From: Balneola sp.
Lineage (GTDB): Bacteria > Bacteroidota > Rhodothermia > Balneolales > Balneolaceae
Assembly (NCBI GenBank): GCA_003712055.1
Contig: RHLJ01000002.1
Location: 248,001 to 312,000 of the forward strand
Direction of reading: 5' to 3'
Length of the DNA stretch: 64,000 bases
The notes under the pieces are model-generated. The model searched no databases and was not told the DNA's origin. It saw only the letters and a program-made list of their open reading frames with translations. Below are positions 8,813 to 16,482 of this stretch, piece after piece. A program made the translations under genes and the position numbers. Each line of letters opens with the position of its first letter. Position 1 is the first letter of the stretch.

Positions 8813-8820
8813 TATGTTTG
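8813..8820 (+). promoter_or_regulatory. Candidate -7 promoter box for mutS
   Basis: TATGTTTG fits the Bacteroidota TAnnTTTG -7 consensus and lies 72 bases before the mutS start in the divergent yihY-mutS gap. No clear -33 TTG at the expected spacing. Confidence 0.45.
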
Positions 8821-8892
8821 CCTTTAATAATTTGGTCAGCATCTTGTACCAACCGTAGCAATCAGAACTAATTTATAGGATTTCTTTTTTAC

Positions 8893-11562
8893 ATGACCGC
8901 TCGCAAACAAACCCCATTAATGCGGCAATACAACGAAATTAAGGAAGAACACCCGGGGACTATTTTACTTTTCAGGGTTGGGGATTTTTACGAGACGTTT
9001 TCTGATGACGCTATTCTGGTAAGCAAAGAGCTGGGCATAACACTTACCAAAAGAAATAATGGGGGAGATCAAACCCCGCTTGCCGGTTTTCCCTTTCACG
9101 CTCTGGATACCTATCTGCCGAAGCTGGTAAAGAAAGGATATAAAGTTGCGGTTTGTGAGCAGACGGAGGCTCCCGAAGAAGCAAAAAAAGCCGGGCGAAA
9201 AATAGTAGAACGTGAAGTCACCGAAATCACTACTCCCGGTGTAACGATGTCGGAGAAGCTGCTTGAGCACAAGCGGAATAACTACATCATGTCTTTGTTT
9301 TGGACAAAGGATAGCCTAGGTGTGGCCTTTTCGGATATTTCTACCGGGGAGTTTGGGCTTAGCGAAATCCGGGAGCAGGAACTGGATAGCTTGCTTGCTG
9401 GCATTCAACCCGCTGAGATTTTAGTTCAAACTAAAAAGAAGAATACCCTGAATGGTAGTTTTACCCCTTTCAATATTACCTATATCGATGATTGGGTGTA
9501 TGAAGGTGATTACGGGTATAAATTACTGACGGAGCATTTTAACACACATTCTCTAAAAGGTTTTGGAGTTGAAGAGCTAAATACGGCGCAAGTCGCAGCC
9601 GGCTCACTGCTGCACTATATGCAGGAAACCCAGAAGGCCTATTTGCGGCATCTTCGAAGACTGTATGCCTATGAGAGCAATGAGTTCATGTCTTTGGACC
9701 CATCTACCAAACGTAATCTTGAGCTTACAGCAAGTTTACAAGAGGGTGGGGTTGAAGGAACTCTCATTTCGATTCTCGATAATACTTGTACTGCCATGGG
9801 AGGTCGACTCCTGCGCAAGTGGATCATGCGCCCGCTGAAGCTTCTCAAACCAATTCATCAAAGGCTGGATGCGGTCGAGGAATTATTCAAAGCTCATACT
9901 ATTCGAAGTACGCTTCGCGAGGAGTTGGAGCAAGTAGGCGATCTAGAGCGATTAATCTCAAGAATATGTGTAGGGCGTTCCAATGCAAGAGACCTTGTCC
10001 AGGTAAAGCTGTCTCTTCTTCAGTTACCGAGGATAAAGAGTCAGTTCGCTGCTATAGATAATCCATTGTTGCAGGATATTGGCAAAAGAATGCGGTTTTT
10101 GATTGATTTGCAGGATCGTATTAGTCAAACTATTGCAGATGAACCCCCCGCAGGTATCCGCGATGGGAATATGATTCGGGAAGGATTTAATGCAGAATTG
10201 GACGAGCTCAGGGATATCGCCAAGAATGGAAAATCCTATATCGCTAAAATTAAAGATCAGCTTTCAGCGGAAACAGGAATAACATCACTAAAAATTGGCT
10301 ATAACAAGGTATTTGGGTATTACATTGAGGTGACCAATGCTCATAAAGACAAGGTACCTGAGACCTTCATCCGCAAGCAAACACTGGTAAATGCAGAGCG
10401 GTACATCACTCCCGAACTAAAAGAAATTGAAGAGAAAATTCTTTCTGCTGAAGATCGAAGTAAGAGCCTTGAGTTTGAGTTATTTGAAGAGATTAGATTG
10501 TTCACGGCTGAGTTTGCAGACGATATCCAGCAAATAGCTTATGCACTTTCTCAGCTCGATTGTATTCAAAGTTTTGCAGAAGTAGCCTTCCGGAATAATT
10601 ATGCCAAACCTGAAGTAAGAGATTCAGAAAAGATCGATATCAAAAAAGGAAGGCATCCTGTAGTGGAGCAATCCTTACCCCTTGGTGAACCTTTTATTCC
10701 AAATGATATTGAGCTCGATAATTCGGAACAGCAGATTATGATTATTACCGGGCCTAACATGGCTGGTAAGAGTATCATACTCAGGCAGACTGGGCTGATC
10801 GTTTTACTTGCTCAAATAGGAAGTTTTGTCCCGGCCGAATCAGCTCATATTGGTTTGGTTGATAAGATTTTCACAAGGGTTGGCGCCTCTGATAACCTGG
10901 CTGCTGGTGAAAGTACCTTTCTTGTTGAGATGAATGAAGCTGCCAATATTCTAAACAATGCTACTCCAAGATCGCTCATTTTATTAGATGAAGTTGGGCG
11001 CGGAACCAGCACATTTGACGGGTTGAGTATTGCTTGGTCGCTGGCAGAGTATCTTCATAACCAGGCATCAGTAGCAGCAAAGACTTTATTTGCTACGCAT
11101 TACCACGAGTTGAATGAGCTTGAGCAAATGTACGACCGTGTTAAGAATTTTAACGTGCAGGTGAAAGAGCATGACGGGAAAGTGATCTTTCTTAGGAAAC
11201 TTATTCGAGGAGGAGCCGATCATAGCTATGGCATCCAGGTGGCAAATATGGCAGGTTTACCGGAGGTAGTGATAAATCGAGCGAAAGAAATTTTGGGGAA
11301 CCTCGAAAATCATAGCCTGGATATCACGAACAAAAACGGAAGTATTGAGCAAAAAGCCACTGAAGGAAAAAAGGCTGCTCAACATCTTTCTCAGAATTTG
11401 GAGAAGCAGGAGTCTATTGAGCAGATGAGTTTATTTACTACTCATATCGATCCTCGATTGGAAACACTCATGAATAAACTTGAAGCTACCGATCCAAACC
11501 GAATGACTCCCATAGAAGCATTAATGCTGGTTAACGAACTTAAAAGGGTATTGGGTAATTAA
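8893..11562 (+). CDS. mutS: DNA mismatch repair protein MutS
   Basis: 889 residues, full length. The N-terminal mismatch-reading domain has GDFYETF, with the Phe-x-Glu that wedges into the mismatch. The core and clamp follow, then the ATPase at about residues 600-790 with Walker A GPNMAGKS, Walker B plus signature LLDEVGRGTSTFDG and FATHYHEL. The C-terminus (TPIEALMLVNELKRVL) is the usual dimer tail. It acts with MutL in the cytoplasm to start mismatch repair. It lies alone on the plus strand; the DUF559 element was inserted directly behind its stop. Confidence 0.98.
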   Translation: MTARKQTPLMRQYNEIKEEHPGTILLFRVGDFYETFSDDAILVSKELGITLTKRNNGGDQTPLAGFPFHALDTYLPKLVKKGYKVAVCEQTEAPEEAKKAGRKIVEREVTEITTPGVTMSEKLLEHKRNNYIMSLFWTKDSLGVAFSDISTGEFGLSEIREQELDSLLAGIQPAEILVQTKKKNTLNGSFTPFNITYIDDWVYEGDYGYKLLTEHFNTHSLKGFGVEELNTAQVAAGSLLHYMQETQKAYLRHLRRLYAYESNEFMSLDPSTKRNLELTASLQEGGVEGTLISILDNTCTAMGGRLLRKWIMRPLKLLKPIHQRLDAVEELFKAHTIRSTLREELEQVGDLERLISRICVGRSNARDLVQVKLSLLQLPRIKSQFAAIDNPLLQDIGKRMRFLIDLQDRISQTIADEPPAGIRDGNMIREGFNAELDELRDIAKNGKSYIAKIKDQLSAETGITSLKIGYNKVFGYYIEVTNAHKDKVPETFIRKQTLVNAERYITPELKEIEEKILSAEDRSKSLEFELFEEIRLFTAEFADDIQQIAYALSQLDCIQSFAEVAFRNNYAKPEVRDSEKIDIKKGRHPVVEQSLPLGEPFIPNDIELDNSEQQIMIITGPNMAGKSIILRQTGLIVLLAQIGSFVPAESAHIGLVDKIFTRVGASDNLAAGESTFLVEMNEAANILNNATPRSLILLDEVGRGTSTFDGLSIAWSLAEYLHNQASVAAKTLFATHYHELNELEQMYDRVKNFNVQVKEHDGKVIFLRKLIRGGADHSYGIQVANMAGLPEVVINRAKEILGNLENHSLDITNKNGSIEQKATEGKKAAQHLSQNLEKQESIEQMSLFTTHIDPRLETLMNKLEATDPNRMTPIEALMLVNELKRVLGN

Positions 11563-11570
11563 AACTTTCA

Positions 11571-11628
11571 AAAGTCCCCTCTTGAGAAGCCCGTCCTGAA
11601 CTCGATTCAGGAGGGATTAGGGGGGGTG
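11571..11628 (+). repeat. Left copy of CCCCTCTTGAGA...GGGGG repeat flanking a DUF559 gene
   Basis: Begins AAAGTCCCCTCTTGAGAAG and ends AGGGATTAGGGGGGGTG. The same 5' core occurs at 12149 and, reversed, at 12036. The last GTG may be the start codon of the DUF559 gene. This copy carries an extra inner palindrome (TCCTGAACTCGATTCAGGA). Confidence 0.8.
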
Positions 11629-12030
11629 AAAAAAATGCCTAGAAGAATAATTATACCATATAACCCGCGACTCAAAGAACTAGCCAGAAAACTTCGCAAT
11701 AATCCAACTAAAGCCGAAACCATTTTATGGAAGTCACTCAAAGGCAAACAATGTTTTGGATATGATTTCCATCGACAAAAGCCATTGGGCAATTTCATCG
11801 TTGATTTCTTTTGTCAGGAGTTAATGTTGGTAATAGAGGTAGATGGAGTTTCTCACAATCTGAAAGATGTCAGAGCTAGAGATCAAGAAAAGGAAAGCTT
11901 CCTAAAAGGATTAGGCATATCTGTTTTAAGATTTCAAGATAATGATATTTACCCTGAAAACAGGGATGCTTTGATGGAAATAGAACGCTATGTTCTGAGC
12001 TATGAGCAAAATTATGGTACTAAGAATTAA
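11626..12030 (+). CDS. DUF559 domain endonuclease-like protein
   Basis: 134 residues covering one DUF559 domain: LRNNPTKAETILWKSLKGKQ, FHRQKPLGNFIVDFFC, LMLVIEVDGVSH and LRFQDNDI. The D...E-x-D arrangement resembles a Vsr/PD-(D/E)xK-type nuclease core, but activity has been little studied. The GTG at 11626 lies in the flanking repeat; the ATG at 11635 (MPRRIII) is the better start. It is bracketed by inverted copies of a short repeat, an arrangement seen again and again around DUF559 genes, so it probably moves as a cassette. Confidence 0.85.
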   Translation: MKKMPRRIIIPYNPRLKELARKLRNNPTKAETILWKSLKGKQCFGYDFHRQKPLGNFIVDFFCQELMLVIEVDGVSHNLKDVRARDQEKESFLKGLGISVLRFQDNDIYPENRDALMEIERYVLSYEQNYGTKN

Positions 12031-12035
12031 TTCTG

Positions 12036-12068
12036 CACACCCCCACCCCCCTCTCAAGAGGGGGCTTG
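12036..12068 (-). repeat. Right, inverted copy of the DUF559-associated repeat
   Basis: Its reverse complement reads AAGCCCCCTCTTGAGAGGGG followed by GGTGGGGGTGTG. It is opposite in orientation to the copy at 11571, so the two bracket the DUF559 gene as inverted repeats. Confidence 0.8.
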
Positions 12069-12148
12069 ATATCTTTTCTATTCTTTTGAAATGTGTTGAA
12101 AAGAGTTGTGGATATGGTTTGTGCAGTTATTTAAGAATATTATTCGAT

Positions 12149-12183
12149 AAGTCCCCTCTTGAGAGGGGATTTAGGGGTGTGCC
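12149..12183 (+). repeat. Third copy of the DUF559-associated repeat
   Basis: AAGTCCCCTCTTGAGAGGGG then ATTTAGGGGTGTGCC. Direct orientation relative to 11571. The 80 bases between it and the 12036 copy hold no gene. Confidence 0.8.
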
Positions 12184-12204
12184 CAATAGTGCATCTTTTA
12201 TTTC

Positions 12205-13098
12205 ATGAAAACCTCTGCCAAACATATCGCGGACCGTATTCGGTTGATGATCTCAACCAAGCAGTTTCAGGTTGGAGAGGTACTCCCATCTACCAGGGAG
12301 TTGGGTCAGCAATTGGGAGCCAGCTTTCATACCGTTCGAAAGGCTTATCATATCTTAGCGAAGGAGGGGTTAATCACGGGGGAGCAGGGAAGGGGATTTA
12401 TTGTGAATCGCCAAACCTCGCTTATGGATAAGGAGGCCCGTCTTGAGGTTGGTGGAGAGAAAGTACAGGCGCTTATTGAAGAATTAGTAGGCTACGGTCT
12501 GGATGAAGCTGAAATAGAACTTCTATTCCAGGAACAACTCGACTTTATGGAATGGCCTAACCGGATTCAATCGTGCGCAAGTGTAGGAGAAAACGAGGAG
12601 CTGGCAAGTATGCTGGCCAGTGCTATCAAAAAACAGATAGGTGTAAAAAGTAAGGTACTTGATGTAGATCAGTATGAAAGTGCTGCGACTTTTGATGCTC
12701 TTTTTGTGCCTATTCACTTGATGCACAAATATAAGTCCTTAAGCGAATCGATCATGATTATTCCTATTATTTATGGCTATGATCCCGAGGTACTGCTCTC
12801 AGTAGTTGATCGCTTTGGCATTCAAACTATTGGACTGGTTACAGCTGAAGAGGAAACAATCCCTAAGATTTTAAGCCAGTTAAAGAATACAATCCCTTTT
12901 GAGGGATCTTTTGTAGCCGGAAGTATTTATGGGAAATCTCTTCCACTGTTTGTCCGTGAGACAGATTTGATTCTTTATACCCCGGATAGCGCCCGGCTAG
13001 TTGAACAGAAAGTGCCACAGAAAAGCCGGATTAGACTGGAATATACATTAAGTGATCGAAGCGCCGAGATGATCCGCTCTGAACTTTGGGATCAGTAA
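12205..13098 (+). CDS. GntR family transcriptional regulator
   Basis: 297 residues. Residues 5-70 are a GntR winged helix: IADRIRLMISTKQF, LPSTRELGQQLGASFHTVRK and ILAKEGLITGEQGRGFIV. The remaining 220 residues are not an aminotransferase (MocR type) nor an obvious FCD or UTRA domain. They alternate alpha and beta (SIMIIPIIYGYDPE, QTIGLVTAEEE), like a degenerate periplasmic-binding-protein ligand domain. The ligand and targets are unknown; no neighbour is an obvious target. It is convergent with osmC across a palindromic repeat. Confidence 0.85.
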   Translation: MKTSAKHIADRIRLMISTKQFQVGEVLPSTRELGQQLGASFHTVRKAYHILAKEGLITGEQGRGFIVNRQTSLMDKEARLEVGGEKVQALIEELVGYGLDEAEIELLFQEQLDFMEWPNRIQSCASVGENEELASMLASAIKKQIGVKSKVLDVDQYESAATFDALFVPIHLMHKYKSLSESIMIIPIIYGYDPEVLLSVVDRFGIQTIGLVTAEEETIPKILSQLKNTIPFEGSFVAGSIYGKSLPLFVRETDLILYTPDSARLVEQKVPQKSRIRLEYTLSDRSAEMIRSELWDQ

Positions 13099-13111
13099 CC
13101 CTTCCCATTTT

Positions 13112-13185
13112 GTCATTCTGAGGCTACTGCCGAAGAATCTAAACGAATTTCCAACTGGATCCTTCGCAGGTATGCTCAGGATGAC
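13112..13185. repeat. Palindromic repeat, GTCATTCTGAG family
   Basis: Arms GTCATTCTGAG and CTCAGGATGAC at the ends, with CGAAGAATC and GGATCCTTCG inside, form a long imperfect hairpin between two convergent genes. It is a common intergenic palindrome type in Bacteroidota-like genomes and may also end transcription from both sides. Confidence 0.75.
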
Positions 13186-13191
13186 TTTTCC

Positions 13192-13608
13192 TTATTCTAT
13201 CTCAAAACCATAGGTGATTTCAGAAACCTTCTCCAACGCTTTTGAGACAGAACAGTATTTAGTAACTGAAAGATCGAGAGCTCGCTTTACTTTGGCCGGG
13301 TCTAAATCACCGGACAGGGTGTACTGCATATGAATCGTCTTAAACTCGGAATATCCACCGTCGGTTTTCTGCTTATCCCCATCTACTTCCACATAAAGAC
13401 TTTCAACAACCTGCTTTTGCTTTCCAAGAATAGATAGTACATCGATGGCGCTACAGCCTGCGGCTCCCGCTAGAAGTAGTTGCATGGGACTTAATCCACC
13501 TTCCAATCCACCTATCCTGTTGGTACCGTCAATACGGATATTACCATTGGTTTCATTTCCTGCTTCAAAGTGTAGGTCTGTTCCTAGCCAGTTTAAATTG
13601 ATGATCAT
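13192..13608 (-). CDS. OsmC family peroxiredoxin-like protein
   Basis: 138 residues. The OsmC/YhfA fold is shown by GLEGGLSPMQLLLAGAAGCS with the first redox cysteine (Cys52) and VTKYCSVSKAL with the second (Cys119). These cysteines reduce organic hydroperoxides in OsmC/Ohr proteins. The sequence is closer to the YhfA-like branch, whose substrate is not settled. It is cytoplasmic and a single gene. The upstream side is a 468-base repeat-rich gap. Confidence 0.88.
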   Translation of the reverse strand: MIINLNWLGTDLHFEAGNETNGNIRIDGTNRIGGLEGGLSPMQLLLAGAAGCSAIDVLSILGKQKQVVESLYVEVDGDKQKTDGGYSEFKTIHMQYTLSGDLDPAKVKRALDLSVTKYCSVSKALEKVSEITYGFEIE

Positions 13609-13679
13609 TAGTATAAATTTTTAAACTGAAGGTAGTGGTTTTTGATTTTTGTTGTGGCTTCATTTGCAGTAGTTAGTTC

Positions 13680-13848
13680 CATCCGCGAACGAAGTGAAGC
13701 GGTCTCAGTATGAAAAGCTGGAAATTTCGGGATCACTTCGCTCCGCTCGTGAATGGGCGGGCATCTGCGAGCATAGCGAAGCAGTCTCAGAATTGGGGAG
13801 TATGAGAAGCTAGAAATACCGGGATCACTTCGCTCCGCTTGTGAATGG
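13680..13848. repeat. Two tandem copies of a palindromic element
   Basis: Copy 1 (13680-13756) and copy 2 (13761-13848) each start with CATC[CT]GCGA, carry GTCTCAG, and end with GGGATCACTTCGCTCCGCT[CT] then GTGAATGG. Within each copy the left (CGAACGAAGTGAAGCGG) and right arms pair to a long stem. They fill most of the gap between osmC and tRNA-Tyr; nothing coding is seen in it. Confidence 0.75.
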
Positions 13849-13902
13849 TAATTTAAATGTGGGGAATGATCCCGAGGTATTGAATTGATGGTCTCAGTAA
13901 CG

Positions 13903-13910
13903 TAACTTTG
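13903..13910 (+). promoter_or_regulatory. Candidate promoter (-7 box) upstream of the tRNA-Tyr leader
   Basis: TAACTTTG is a perfect TAnnTTTG box; a TTG 20 bases upstream (in GGTATTGAATTG) fits the -33 element. The same TAACTTTG box precedes the tRNA-Ile2 gene at 30504. Transcription would start near 13917 and read the small ORF at 13929. Confidence 0.6.
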
Positions 13911-13928
13911 TCCCGATCAAAAAAGATT

Positions 13929-14015
13929 ATGAAACAGTTCCGAATAAATACCACCCCAGATTACGGAAATAAGTATTACCCAATACTTAAGGGAAGGAGT
14001 TTATCCGGTTTATAA
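13929..14015 (+). CDS. Possible Tyr-rich leader peptide, 28 residues
   Basis: ATG to TAA, starting MKQFRINTTPDYGNKYYPIL. Three of the six residues 12-17 are tyrosine. It lies just behind a good promoter box and is followed 25 bases later by a strong terminator, then at once by the tRNA-Tyr gene. That order suggests an attenuator read by tyrosine supply. The coding nature is unproven: there is no ribosome-binding site, and a 29-codon ORF can occur by chance. Confidence 0.35.
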   Translation: MKQFRINTTPDYGNKYYPILKGRSLSGL

Positions 14016-14039
14016 TCATTTGTATAAAAAAGAGATTTT

Positions 14040-14074
14040 TAAAAGCCCGGGTAATCGTTATCCGGGCTTTTTTT
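14040..14074 (+). terminator. Strong hairpin terminator just before tRNA-Tyr
   Basis: AAAGCCCGG, then a loop, then CCGGGCTTTTTTT: a nine-pair GC-rich stem with a run of seven T. It ends three bases before the first base of the tRNA, and no promoter-like box lies between them. Confidence 0.85.
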
Positions 14075-14076
14075 AT

Positions 14077-14162
14077 GGGAGTACGCCAACGTTGGAGAGT
14101 TGGACCAGACTGTAACTCTGGTGTTTGAAAAAACTTGGCAGGTTCGAATCCTGCTATTCCCA
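14077..14162 (+). tRNA. tRNA-Tyr (anticodon GTA)
   Basis: 86 bases, class II with a long variable arm. Acceptor GGGAGTA pairs with TATTCCC plus A73. The D stem is CCAA/TTGG, the anticodon stem CCAGA/TCTGG around CTGTAAC, and the T arm GCAGG-TTCGAAT-CCTGC. CCA is not encoded. Position 8 reads C where U8 is nearly invariant; either the D arm is one base off in my fold or this is a real oddity. Confidence 0.9.
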
Positions 14163-14188
14163 CTACTAATAACAAAAACCCAAAAAAT

Positions 14189-14272
14189 ATGCGTGTGAAT
14201 CAAAAACCAACCGGGGATAACCCCTGGTATGATCGATCATTTTTCGGGATAGAAGAAAACAATTACACCTGA
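14189..14272 (+). CDS. Possible small ORF between tRNA-Tyr and the EIQNDW protein gene
   Basis: 27 residues, MRVNQKPTGDNPWYDRSFFG then IEENNYT. It lies 26 bases after the tRNA. Downstream (14242-14325) are inverted segments (GAAGAAAAC ... GTTTTCTTC, ACCTGA ... TCAGGT) that could fold as a leader before the gene at 14377. No ribosome-binding site is seen, so coding is uncertain. Confidence 0.25.
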   Translation: MRVNQKPTGDNPWYDRSFFGIEENNYT

Positions 14273-14376
14273 ATTGATATCTGAATAGCCCTCAGGTCAT
14301 TCGGCTTCGGTTAGGTTGGTTTTCTTCTTCCCTTTTATAAAAAAACCAATTTAATCAATCCGGAAAGGAAGCTGTT

Positions 14377-15336
14377 TTGACACCTTCAGAATATCAATTA
14401 ATCAAAGAATGCCTCGGCATTCAAAAGAAACCTTATTTCTACTTCAAGGATAAATACGCCCTTGATATCGCAAAAATACTATGCGATAGATACCATGAAG
14501 TAAGGATAGGCGATTTAAAGAGATCCAGGTTTGCTTTTGTACTCAATAAAGAACCTGTGAAACAGATTGTTTCTGGTATCGGACGAGGTACCATTCGGTC
14601 TGACGATCTTGAATATTCGCTAATGCAAGAAGGAAAGGAGTTTTGGTATACACTATCTGAATGGGGTGAATTTAAACGCCACCGCAATGATAGCTACTAC
14701 CAGACATCCCGACCAGGTGTAAATCTTGTTTTACAACTTAATTTCGATAATGCTCACAACAGGCTGTACAACCAATTAGTAAAGCCTGAAAAAAGTGATC
14801 ACCCATTCGCTTTTACCTCTCATCCGGTATCAGTAAGAAGAGTGTACACGATGTGTTGGGCACGGTTAGATATTTCGTTAGAAACAGGAGAGGTACTTGT
14901 TGAAGAAATCCAAAATGACTGGCTTCGAGAAGTGAAACGAATAATCGATTCGCTGGCATATTGGGAAAAACAAGGCCAGGATGTAAGTGGACACTGGTTG
15001 GTATCTCGAACAACTTTAGCAGCCCTCAGAAAATATTACTCTGAACTGCTTAAGCCCTACTACAAACTTTGGGAGGAAGCGATATTAAACCTCGTTCTTA
15101 GTTTTAGTAAAGAGGAGTTAGGTATTAACAATATCTATTACCATACCTACGAAAGTGGGGAGTATCTAAAAGGATACTATAGATATTCTCTACCTCCACG
15201 GTCCATTTATACACAGCTGCCAAAGCGATTTGGTTTTTCTAAAACGGATAAGGCTCCGGAATTAATCAAAAAGGATAATTATCTGAGAAAGAAACTCCGA
15301 AGAAAATCGCTAAGCTGGTTCCAACTTATGCTCTAA
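14377..15336 (+). CDS. Unknown protein with EIQNDW motif, resembling a phage polyvalent-protein domain
   Basis: 319 residues, no signal peptide or membrane segment. The start is TTG at 14377, chosen because AAGGAAG lies just upstream and there is no nearby ATG. I do not recognise a named family. The segment VLVEEIQNDW, the later LGINNIYYHTYESGEYLKGY and the end PPRSIYTQLPKRFGF follow the order 'EIQSDW ... helix ... G-I-x-T ... Y-x-x-(L)PK-x-x-GF' seen in a domain of large phage polyvalent proteins. This could be a chromosomal single-domain relative. Its biochemical role is unknown. It sits downstream of tRNA-Tyr, a common integration neighbourhood, and ends at a bidirectional terminator. Confidence 0.6.
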   Translation: MTPSEYQLIKECLGIQKKPYFYFKDKYALDIAKILCDRYHEVRIGDLKRSRFAFVLNKEPVKQIVSGIGRGTIRSDDLEYSLMQEGKEFWYTLSEWGEFKRHRNDSYYQTSRPGVNLVLQLNFDNAHNRLYNQLVKPEKSDHPFAFTSHPVSVRRVYTMCWARLDISLETGEVLVEEIQNDWLREVKRIIDSLAYWEKQGQDVSGHWLVSRTTLAALRKYYSELLKPYYKLWEEAILNLVLSFSKEELGINNIYYHTYESGEYLKGYYRYSLPPRSIYTQLPKRFGFSKTDKAPELIKKDNYLRKKLRRKSLSWFQLML

Positions 15337-15371
15337 AAAAAGAGGCTTCCCGGATGGGAAGCTTCTTTTCT
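15336..15371. terminator. Bidirectional terminator between convergent genes
   Basis: Stem GAGGCTTCCC/GGGAAGCTTC with A-run before and T-rich run after; serves the EIQNDW gene and SIMPL gene from opposite sides. Confidence 0.85.
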
Positions 15372-15374
15372 GTT

Positions 15375-16112
15375 TCATTCTCCAATATCAAACCGAAGAC
15401 GCATGGTGATGGTGGCGGTCTTCATTTTTGAGGAAGTATTGAACGTACCTCCCCAGCTATAATCATCATTTGAATGCTGAGCAATGATTTGAAAAATTCC
15501 CATTTGGGCATGTTTAAGATCCCCAAGGTCAGCCTTTGATCGGGATGCAATTTGTTCTGCACGGGTACGAGCATCTTCCGTTGCAGCAGCTATCATCTCG
15601 ATTTTAAGTTCAGCAAGCCCGGTATAATAATAGCTGGGTGAGTAGGAATAGAATTCCACTCCTTCATTGATGATTTCAGTAATGTCCCGGGATATTTGTT
15701 CTACATGGTCTACCTGTTTTGACTCTATGGTAATTTGCTGGGTTAATCGATAACCAACAAAATCACTTCGGATATATTTTCCATTCTCATTATAAACGCT
15801 CTTATTCTCTTTGCTAATGGATACTGATGAAAAGGAAAACTCATTCTGGGTTACTCCTTTATCGGTTAGATAATCACTAATAATATCCTGATCCTCTTTA
15901 ATCAGATCATAGGCTTCCCCCAGGGTTTTTGCCTGTTTTGAAAAACTCCCGCTCCAAACGATTAAGTCTGATTTGAAATCTTTTGAACCAAGTCCGGTTA
16001 CAAAAATGGTTTCAGAAGCCTGATTGCGGTTATGGTAGGTGTGTACTCCGATAAGGGTGATGATGATGGCTGTGATACAAAGAATGGAAACAGACAGGAT
16101 GGTTTTTTTCAT
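15375..16112 (-). CDS. SIMPL (DUF541) domain protein
   Basis: 245 residues with an N-terminal signal or anchor segment (ILSVSILCITAIIITLIGV). The body shows the SIMPL pattern: IFVTGLGSKDFKSDLIVWSG, YDLIKEDQDIISDYLTDKGV, YRLTQQITIES and the C-terminal KMKTATITMRLRFDI. These proteins are periplasmic or surface-anchored; roles in oxidative stress or in signalling have been reported for relatives. It is monocistronic, divergent from the SDR at 16483 across a repeat. Confidence 0.85.
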   Translation of the reverse strand: MKKTILSVSILCITAIIITLIGVHTYHNRNQASETIFVTGLGSKDFKSDLIVWSGSFSKQAKTLGEAYDLIKEDQDIISDYLTDKGVTQNEFSFSSVSISKENKSVYNENGKYIRSDFVGYRLTQQITIESKQVDHVEQISRDITEIINEGVEFYSYSPSYYYTGLAELKIEMIAAATEDARTRAEQIASRSKADLGDLKHAQMGIFQIIAQHSNDDYSWGGTFNTSSKMKTATITMRLRFDIGE

Positions 16113-16217
16113 AATTATGTCTCTTGATGAATGTTTTGTTTTTCATCCGAAGTGCTGTTTTAGGAAAATGTTCCTGGAAAGGGGGTTAATTGTTTTTAAC
16201 AGTGTGATGTACTTCTT

Positions 16218-16362
16218 TGTCACCCTGAGCACCGGGGTTTGTTAAGGTTTCGAGATTAATCGCGAAGGGTATCAAATAGTAGAACTGATTGGTATTCCTG
16301 CGCTTGATACCTTTCGCTAAGTGAGACACTACCGATTTTCCTCACGGGGAGCTCAAGGTGAC
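16218..16362. repeat. 145-base imperfect palindrome
   Basis: Outer arms TGTCACCCTGAGC and GCTCAAGGTGACA, inner arms GCGAAGGGTATCAA and TTGATACCTTTCGC. It is a MITE-like intergenic palindrome in the gap between SIMPL and the SDR; no gene is seen in the gap. Confidence 0.75.
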
Positions 16363-16482
16363 AGCAAATAGTTAGTTTGGGATTCAATTAAACCACTCAT
16401 CTACTAATTCGACCGCTTGTCTAAAAAATTTTGATAAGCTGATATCAACAAGCTATTCTCAGCAGAATTAAACGGAGGAATC

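Noticed and set aside
12002-12208. 68-residue plus-strand ORF after the DUF559 gene
   Set aside because: It is made of the two C-rich repeat copies and spacer, with no domain pattern.
13987-14175. 62-residue minus-strand ORF over the tRNA-Tyr gene
   Set aside because: It lies antisense to the tRNA and terminator; it is a well-known false ORF type over tRNAs.
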